Positions 58,901-64,000 of a stretch of DNA of 64,000 nt are shown here, piece after piece. The notes under the pieces were generated by a model. That model searched no databases. It worked only from the letters and a program-made list of their open reading frames with translations, and was not told the DNA's origin. Origin of the DNA: Opisthocomus hoazin (taxonomy: Eukaryota; Chordata; Aves; Opisthocomiformes; Opisthocomidae); NCBI RefSeq assembly GCF_030867145.1, contig NC_134433.1, positions 16,217,896 to 16,281,895 on the forward strand, written 5' to 3'. Positions within the stretch are counted from its first letter, which is position 1; every line of letters starts with the position of its first letter. A program made the translations under genes and the position numbers.

Positions 58901-61900
58901 GCCATCGCTACCCAAAAGAGCGCCTTGTGCATGGGCGAGTCCTAGCAGGGAAAACAAAGCTCCAGGACTGCACTTTCAGGTCAGTTCCTGTCAATGCAGG
59001 ACTGGCAGTGGTTTTGTATGTGCAGCTCTGTCCTCCTCGTAGCAGGTTCTGTCCTCAGCCGCATCCATTCCAACAGAACAGATGCTCCCGTGAACCTGCA
59101 GTCTTCATGCACTTATCAGCCAAAGAGCAGAAAGGAAGCGAATTTGGAGCCTCCCCCCAAGCCATTCCTTCTCTCTTCTATTCCATCCCTTGCTTACAGA
59201 AACGTCAGGTGCATCCTGCTCTACACCAGACTGGACAGGAACGTGGCTTTTGTTCACAATTTGAGAGCACACACTGAAAATGGATTACAATTCTGCACAT
59301 ACAACTGGCCAGAAAATTTCTTCTCCAAATCAAAAAAGCATGCAGAAAAGAACTGGCATTCAACACATTCTGGGTCTCTTAAGCAGCACATTTGGCCAGG
59401 AACAAGTTTTATTTACTAACAGTAACTAGAGGAAGCTCTTCATTAACGGCATACCCATCGGCACGCAGATCAAACCATGAACTTGGACGTAACATACAGA
59501 TGGGTAACTTCACGCCAGATCAGGCAAGACTGACGTTTGTTACAAGCCGTGATCTGAAAGGCACACATTAGCCACCAAACATTTGAAAGCCAAGACTGAA
59601 AATCTTTTGGAAAGAATTAAGCGAGCCTGCTACGGCCTTTGCCTACATCGCTGCGGCCCAGTTTGCTGGAGCGGAACAGGACATTCCGCAGCCTTTCCAA
59701 CGCCTCCGCGCAGGCCCCACACGAGCACCTGTCGCCGTTTCCCACACGCAGCACTTTCGAGCGTGAGTCACAGCAGTGAAGTGTGAACTACAGATACCAC
59801 AACACTTCCTTGCATTTTTGAGATTATACCCATACTTATAATTTTCATTTACAAAACATGTTCTCTGTTTACACTAAAATTGCAGTTGTTTACCTTATTC
59901 AGAAGCGGCTGCAGCTTGGTGAGTGCTATAACCGTAGCTTCTATCAGAACTTGGCTATTGTAATTATCAGGGCCTTTTAAACAGCTCTCAAGTCCCTTTT
60001 CGTTGGGAAAAAAAAGAGTAATTAAAAAGACAATAATAATTAGATTTTGCTTTGCAAAAAGACCATCAAAGCTCTAAACAATAATTGTTGCTCCTAACTA
60101 GTTTACAAAGCTTGAGCTCATTTTAAACCAATTCTCAAGAACTTTTACAAACAGGCATTTACACAGCAGTGATCCACACGTTGCTGAAAGGAACCGCACA
60201 ATGTGCATTAAAAAAACAAGAGGTGCAGGACAGGGTGCAAGAATTAGAGAACAGCTCTTTTACAATTCAGATGCTGTTCAGTTCCAGCTATGGAACTCAG
60301 ACTTCTTTAGAAAATATGGAACATCATTACCAAGCTAGGCAGTCTGTTTTGAAGATTTTCCTATGAATGTCCTGCTCTTTACTGTCTTACTTGTAACACA
60401 TCAGTTAATTAACTTCCTTTAAAGAAAAAAAAAAAGGAAGTTGTGAATCATGTGCATGCAGCTAAATGCCTTAACAGAAAATTTCTCATTTATTTAAATA
60501 CTGACTTCTGGATCAATCTCAGGATCTCACATTTTAAACTCAATATTGAAAACTACTGTTAATCCAGGAGTCTCAGCACTGACCAAACTTATCGCCACCA
60601 AATCAATTTATGGTATATGGGTCTATTACCTTGCTAAGAATTCGGATTATTTGTTTTATTTGTCCGTGAGACACACGTTTACTTATACAGCCGAAGACAA
60701 CAAGTGCTCTTGGCTGCAGGGATGGGTTATATTGGAATGCAAACCTGTGAAGAGAGAGTACACTATATTAAACAAATATACAACAACTAGGCTGTGCAAT
60801 GGGAAGTGGAGAATTCTAAGTGTACTACACAGGCGGGCAGGGGTTGTCACGTTTTGGGATCTGTGACATACTTTTGAGCTAGTTCAGTCCACTGGTCCAG
60901 CCACTTGCACGTTGGAATATCTCTCATACAAGCCTAAAAGGAATGATATTGTTTCAATACACATAACATTAAGAAAAAGTCCTTTTAAAATTCAGACTAT
61001 ACAGTTACATTAGTTCTCAGAAGTCAGCTACTTAGCTATCTACTACGACATCATGGGAGGTACAGCTCACTTGCACTGCCTGCCTGCAGAAAGTGTAAGC
61101 AGTGCCATTTTTACCCCTAACGGATAATTTCTTTTGTCTTGACCCACGTACCTCCATGATCTCCAACAAAGCTTCAGTAACAGTCTCCAGTGAAGTCAGT
61201 GCAAAAGTCTCCCTCTCATAGGACCCAGGTGAAAAGGACCTGTCTCGATAGCTGGAGCGGAACGCTATGACTGCGGCTGATTTCACTTTGCTGATTCCAA
61301 ACAGCAAATAAAATTTGGGCAGAGAGAACTCAGTCAGGCTCAGCCTTAACACTTGCTTGGTCTCCTCTGTTGAAAAATTTGTACGCATTAGACTTAAACC
61401 ACTGAAATTCAATCCGTATTTTAAACACTCTCAGGCTCACCCTCCCGCGAACACAAAAGCAGACAGTCATCCCATGTGCACTGGTCTGCTGCACAGACTG
61501 CTGCTACCAGTCACCAGGAAGATGCGTTCTAAAAACGGGTAGAAAGAAACTTGTTTAAAGATGTGGCTCCGTGAGACTTCTCCTCACATTGGTTCAGAAA
61601 ATGGAAACCTGGAGAGTTCCTGCTTTGAAGTACCACCAACACTGTGAGCTCAAACTGCCACCAGATTCTGCTTTTGGCTCTGGCACTAAAGTGAAGAAAG
61701 CCACTTAAATCAGAAGAAAACGATGGCTGTGCTAGTAGCACTGAACATTTTTACAATTCTGAACTTTCATTTTGTTTCAGTGTACTTCAAATTCATTGTT
61801 TAAAAAGGAAGGCTTGCCTTTCTGTGCGTCAAAGCAAAGCTTTTCTTTATACAGATATATCTATGTGTGTGTGTCTTCACACACTCACTCTGTCAATATA

Positions 61901-63126
61901 TATAGATATAAAATGAGCTTTCAGCTACTTAAAAGACAAGATTACATAATTTTTAATTTTTTTTTCCTGCACAAAATCTAGCCTGGTTTTATACTGTAGT
62001 TCTGCGGTAACAAGTGACAGCTACATATTTGCTAATACAAATTATTTTAGGACTGCTAAAATACAGCAGTATGCAAAAATACCTGTTTTAACAGTATAGT
62101 TTCACAATTCCCTTATGTAATTGGTATTTTTATTAACACATTATGCAACCCTTCAAAAGATGCACATCAGCCAGTTTTAGCACAGACGTATTTTCTCCTT
62201 TCTCTGCATTACAGGAACTCACTGGTACTTTCTTCTCTTTTTCTAAAACTCGTTATAGAAACAATCTACTTTATGCACCTGCTCTATACCAGAGTCATTT
62301 TTAAATCTCATACTCATTTGTTGTAGATCGTATCCTCATTCTGACTTGGACGCAAGCTGAACTACAACATGGTATTTTCAGACACTTGGAATAGTTTAAA
62401 GAGACAAAGACGACTCAAGTATTTCTCAAACAAACTAAGGAGTAATCAGCTTAATGGAGAATCTGAAAAAAACTTACCACTAAAGTGAAGCTGTGAACAA
62501 GTGCAAAGAGAATGAATGATGTTGATGACGAGACCATGCGTGGAAGCTCTGAGAGAAAGGGGACCAGTGGCCACCAACAAAGTAACAACGTGAAAGAGGT
62601 AGGGGAGATGTGCTGCCACATCCAGAGAATTGTTAAAGGAGAGCATCAGCATGTAACGTGCTAGAATAGCGATATCATCCCACATCAGGTGCTGTTCCAG
62701 CGTAGGAGTTGGAGACAGACAAGTCTTGTCGATTATTTTACACATCCTCCCGATCACCTGAGAAGACAGCAACCATTTTGTTGCACTCTAACGAAGAGCA
62801 CAGATCAAAATTTCAGTAAAGACTATTACAGTTTAACATTGGAATTGTTCTAGTGCTTGGAACCTATTTTATCATGTCTTTCGCATTACTGCCTGTACTG
62901 AGTTATCAGGAAGCATCTCAGTGCACACGATTATGTAAGTTGAAATTAGTACATAAAAGGAAATCAAGGCAAAGAGGGAACTCACTTTGCTTGAAACCAA
63001 TTTGACGTTTCCAGAAGCGAGCGCTACAGCCGTGTCTGCCATAACCTCAGCCTTGATGGATCCCAAGCCCCCCGTGGCGCTAGTTTTGATGAAACTGTCC
63101 AGCACTACATCAAGGAGATCTGTTAT
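43848..63126 (-). CDS. NF1: Neurofibromin, C-terminal part (NF1)
   Basis: NF1 is a Ras GTPase-activating protein. The GAP and Sec14-PH parts lie upstream, outside the window. Eighteen exons here encode the last 836 residues, the C-terminal HEAT-like region: 63126-62986, 62757-62478, 61366-61152, 60933-60872, 60744-60630, 59995-59894, 58941-58801, 58697-58571, 58019-57888, 57364-57229, 56392-56235, 55315-55193, 54492-54365, 53649-53549, 52373-52231, 51389-51343, 50553-50337 and 43990-43848. All phases match, and most lengths equal the human exons as I recall them; one is 3 bp shorter. The bipartite nuclear signal (KR...KMRR) is intact. The protein ends [12 protein letters not shown] possible alternative exon lies at 46881-46931. 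The 5' end is cut by the window. Confidence 0.98.
43991..50336 (-). other. Last NF1 intron
   Basis: 6.3 kb. It holds the 48a-like segment at 46881-46931. I see no other gene, RNA or repeat family. The plus-strand frames at 48299-48847 and 48715-49215 resemble nothing known. Confidence 0.6.
46881..46931 (-). pseudogene. NF1: NF1 alternative exon 48a homologue with in-frame stop
   Basis: A 51-bp segment in the last NF1 intron with a long pyrimidine tract and CTGTGAAG acceptor on one side and AAG|GTACAC donor on the other. In the phase set by both neighbouring exons it reads ASLPCSK, stop, AAFMQLPHQ. Mammalian exon 48a, as I remember it, encodes an 18-residue insert of very similar sequence, one residue longer and with no stop. 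Here TAG sits at 46911-46909. It is either a decayed exon or one whose inclusion would truncate the protein before the last 47 residues. Confidence 0.75.
50337..50553 (-). CDS. NF1: NF1 exon 17 of 18 in window
   Basis: 217 bp, bounded by CCCACAG and GTCAGT. It contains [20 protein letters not shown] and [16 protein letters not shown]. Confidence 0.97.
51343..51389 (-). CDS. NF1: NF1 exon 16 of 18 in window (47-bp micro-exon)
   Basis: 47 bp, bounded by TTGTAG and GTAAGA. It encodes [15 protein letters not shown]. The length and phase match the short human exon. Confidence 0.95.
52231..52373 (-). CDS. NF1: NF1 exon 15 of 18 in window
   Basis: 143 bp, bounded by CTTCAG and GTAAAT. It contains [20 protein letters not shown] and YQTSYLQ. 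Confidence 0.96.
53549..53649 (-). CDS. NF1: NF1 exon 14 of 18 in window
   Basis: 101 bp, bounded by ATGACAG and GTGAGT. It encodes [20 protein letters not shown] and [12 protein letters not shown]. Confidence 0.96.
54365..54492 (-). CDS. NF1: NF1 exon 13 of 18 in window
   Basis: 128 bp, bounded by CTGGCAG and GTAAGC. It contains [20 protein letters not shown]. It appears one codon shorter than in human, within the Ser/Gln run. Confidence 0.94.
55193..55315 (-). CDS. NF1: NF1 exon 12 of 18 in window (nuclear signal)
   Basis: 123 bp, bounded by TTTTTAG and GTGAGA. It encodes [20 protein letters not shown] and [16 protein letters not shown]. The two basic clusters form the bipartite nuclear localisation signal described for neurofibromin. 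Confidence 0.96.
56235..56392 (-). CDS. NF1: NF1 exon 11 of 18 in window
   Basis: 158 bp, bounded by TTTCAG and GTTACT. It contains [19 protein letters not shown]. The open frame listed for this stretch by simple translation is a different frame; phase from both neighbours fixes this one. Confidence 0.95.
57229..57364 (-). CDS. NF1: NF1 exon 10 of 18 in window
   Basis: 136 bp, bounded by TTTTTAG and GTTGGT. It contains [20 protein letters not shown] and [13 protein letters not shown]. Confidence 0.96.
57888..58019 (-). CDS. NF1: NF1 exon 9 of 18 in window
   Basis: 132 bp, bounded by TTCTTAG and GTAAAA. It contains [20 protein letters not shown] and ends SVAYLA. Confidence 0.96.
58571..58697 (-). 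CDS. NF1: NF1 exon 8 of 18 in window
   Basis: 127 bp, bounded by GGGTCAG and GTAAGA. It contains [20 protein letters not shown] and FALVGHLLK. Confidence 0.97.
58801..58941 (-). CDS. NF1: NF1 exon 7 of 18 in window
   Basis: 141 bp, bounded by TGCTAG and GTAAGC. It encodes [20 protein letters not shown] and ends SLRVFNDK. Confidence 0.96.
59894..59995 (-). CDS. NF1: NF1 exon 6 of 18 in window
   Basis: 102 bp, bounded by ACGAAAAG and GTAAAC. It contains [20 protein letters not shown]. The acceptor lacks a pyrimidine immediately before AG but has an upstream T-run. Confidence 0.95.
60630..60744 (-). CDS. NF1: NF1 exon 5 of 18 in window
   Basis: 115 bp, bounded by TTCACAG and GTAATA. It contains [20 protein letters not shown] and ends IIRILSK. 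Confidence 0.96.
60872..60933 (-). CDS. NF1: NF1 exon 4 of 18 in window
   Basis: 62 bp, bounded by TTTTAG and GTATGT. It encodes [20 protein letters not shown]. Confidence 0.95.
61152..61366 (-). CDS. NF1: NF1 exon 3 of 18 in window
   Basis: 215 bp, bounded by TCAACAG and GTACGT. It contains [20 protein letters not shown] and ends EALLEIME. Confidence 0.97.
62478..62757 (-). CDS. NF1: NF1 exon 2 of 18 in window
   Basis: 280 bp, bounded by TTCTCAG and GTAAGT. It contains [20 protein letters not shown] and [20 protein letters not shown]. Confidence 0.97.
62986..63126 (-). CDS. NF1: NF1 exon 1 of 18 in window
   Basis: 141 bp, encoding [20 protein letters not shown] and on to [10 protein letters not shown]. 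The donor is GTGAGT. The acceptor is CTAACAG; a second AG lies 6 nt inside, so the exact start could shift by two codons. Confidence 0.92.
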
Positions 63127-64000
63127 CTGTTAGAGAAAAAAAATCCTCTTTTATCCATCAGATTAACTTTATTTTTCCACAGTAAACCGCCTTTTAAATA
63201 AGCAATCATTCCTTTTATTAGTTGAAGATGCATAACTACCGTAAACTGAAGTATCAGTTTCAGTCATTGGTCATCCTTGTGGAAAAAAGCCTAATGTAAA
63301 TTTTGGAAGTGTAAAGCTGAATTCCATCAGGTTTTACTCCAGATCAAAGTGCTTCAGAACTGTGGAAAACTATAATTTAGTTTGTATTATTTTAATTTTC
63401 TTTTCCATTTTGAAGTATTTATAAAATGCTGAACCTAAGAAGAAGAAATTGGATTTGAAGTGGAAGAAAAAAAGCATTTCCAAGAAAATAAGCCAGATCT
63501 CATCTGTCAAAGATTTTGCTTAGAGCACTAGCCACGTGTGAATATGGCTACTAGTAAAACAAAGTTGTTCTCATGTTAAACAAAAAAAAAAAAAAAGGAC
63601 ATGTAATATATGCAGGTAAGAACCAAATCTGTCCACGTGCACAGAGAACTCTACCACGCAGGCCAAGATTAATGCTATTTCAGTAGTGGTTCAAATTCAG
63701 CTCTCATTGCGTTATGAAAGATGACCCAGAATGGCAACCAGTTAAGTCAGTAATAACATTTCCGACTGCTGTGGAATATTTAATCTTTTAATTTTGCGTT
63801 TTCCATATTTACCTGTTAACAGCCTTTCACACTGGACATAACAGTCATATTGCTCTCAGCGTGACTTTAGCTTTCAAAACACATTGTGTTTTGTTTTCGG
63901 TTGGGTTTTTTGGGGGGTCTTTTTTTTTTGTTTTTTTGTTTGTTTGTTTCTTTCTTTCCAATTGGACCAAGTAAGAAAACGTGCTCATGCATCCACTTGA
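63127..64000 (-). other. NF1 intron, incomplete
   Basis: Upstream of the first NF1 exon seen. No further exon found. It holds a run of 15 A near 63583-63597 and a T/G-rich low-complexity stretch at 63888-63959. Confidence 0.6.
63888..63959 (+). repeat. T/G-rich low-complexity stretch
   Basis: Runs of T interrupted by G, including TTTGTTTGTTTGTTTC and TCTTTCTTTCC. In the NF1 transcript it reads A/C-rich. Confidence 0.8.

Larger units (their letters stand above)
50554..62985 (-). other. NF1 introns among the exons listed
   Basis: Introns of 0.2-1.9 kb lie between the exons given separately. I recognise no nested gene, RNA or transposable element. Notable local features are a G-rich patch (50837-50862), a GC-rich patch (53140-53340) and a 20-bp palindrome (55127-55146). 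Confidence 0.6.

Noticed and set aside
1-64000. CRISPR arrays, bacterial operons, tRNA or rRNA genes
   Set aside because: No spaced direct repeats, no cloverleaf sequences or rRNA stretches seen; the window is vertebrate genomic DNA.

Overview
The window is bird nuclear DNA. It carries two conserved vertebrate genes, both on the minus strand, with short GT-AG introns. The repeats also point to a bird: a CR1 non-LTR retrotransposon with the usual 3' end, and a family of GC-rich LTR elements. I cannot name the species.

Layout from low to high coordinates. Positions 1-1130 hold nothing I recognise. From about 1140 to 33240 lies AKAP1 (mitochondrial A-kinase anchoring protein, minus strand). It has a 5' UTR exon in a CpG island near 33.0-33.2 kb, a 17 kb first intron, a large first coding exon (14189-16004) and nine smaller coding exons ending at the stop codon at 2698. 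The exon phases join into one 924-codon reading frame. AKAP1 introns contain a solo LTR (4233-4636), a 3' CR1 copy (7962-9578) and a nearly complete endogenous retrovirus (16615-23224). The retrovirus is in the same orientation as AKAP1 and has 5-bp target duplications, gag, pro-pol, two LTRs, a Lys-type primer binding site and no env.

From about 33.3 to 39.2 kb is an intergenic stretch with one weak plus-strand exon candidate. From about 39.2 kb to the right edge lies the 3' part of NF1 (neurofibromin, minus strand): 18 exons whose phases all match, encoding the last 836 residues, followed by a long 3' UTR. The gene continues beyond position 64000.

The most interesting observations are these. 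(1) A homologue of the muscle-type alternative NF1 exon (48a) sits in the last intron with good splice sites but an in-frame TAG. (2) AKAP1 has an in-frame 300-bp tandem duplication across the region where mammals have the PKA-anchoring helix, and both copies look degenerate. (3) The sense-oriented retroviral 3' LTR ends 610 bp upstream of the first AKAP1 coding exon and could serve as a promoter. (4) In the retrovirus, gag and pol share one frame, separated by UAG followed by a 10-bp stem, and Gag begins with two hydrophobic segments. No search could be run; family assignments rest on recognising sequences by eye.
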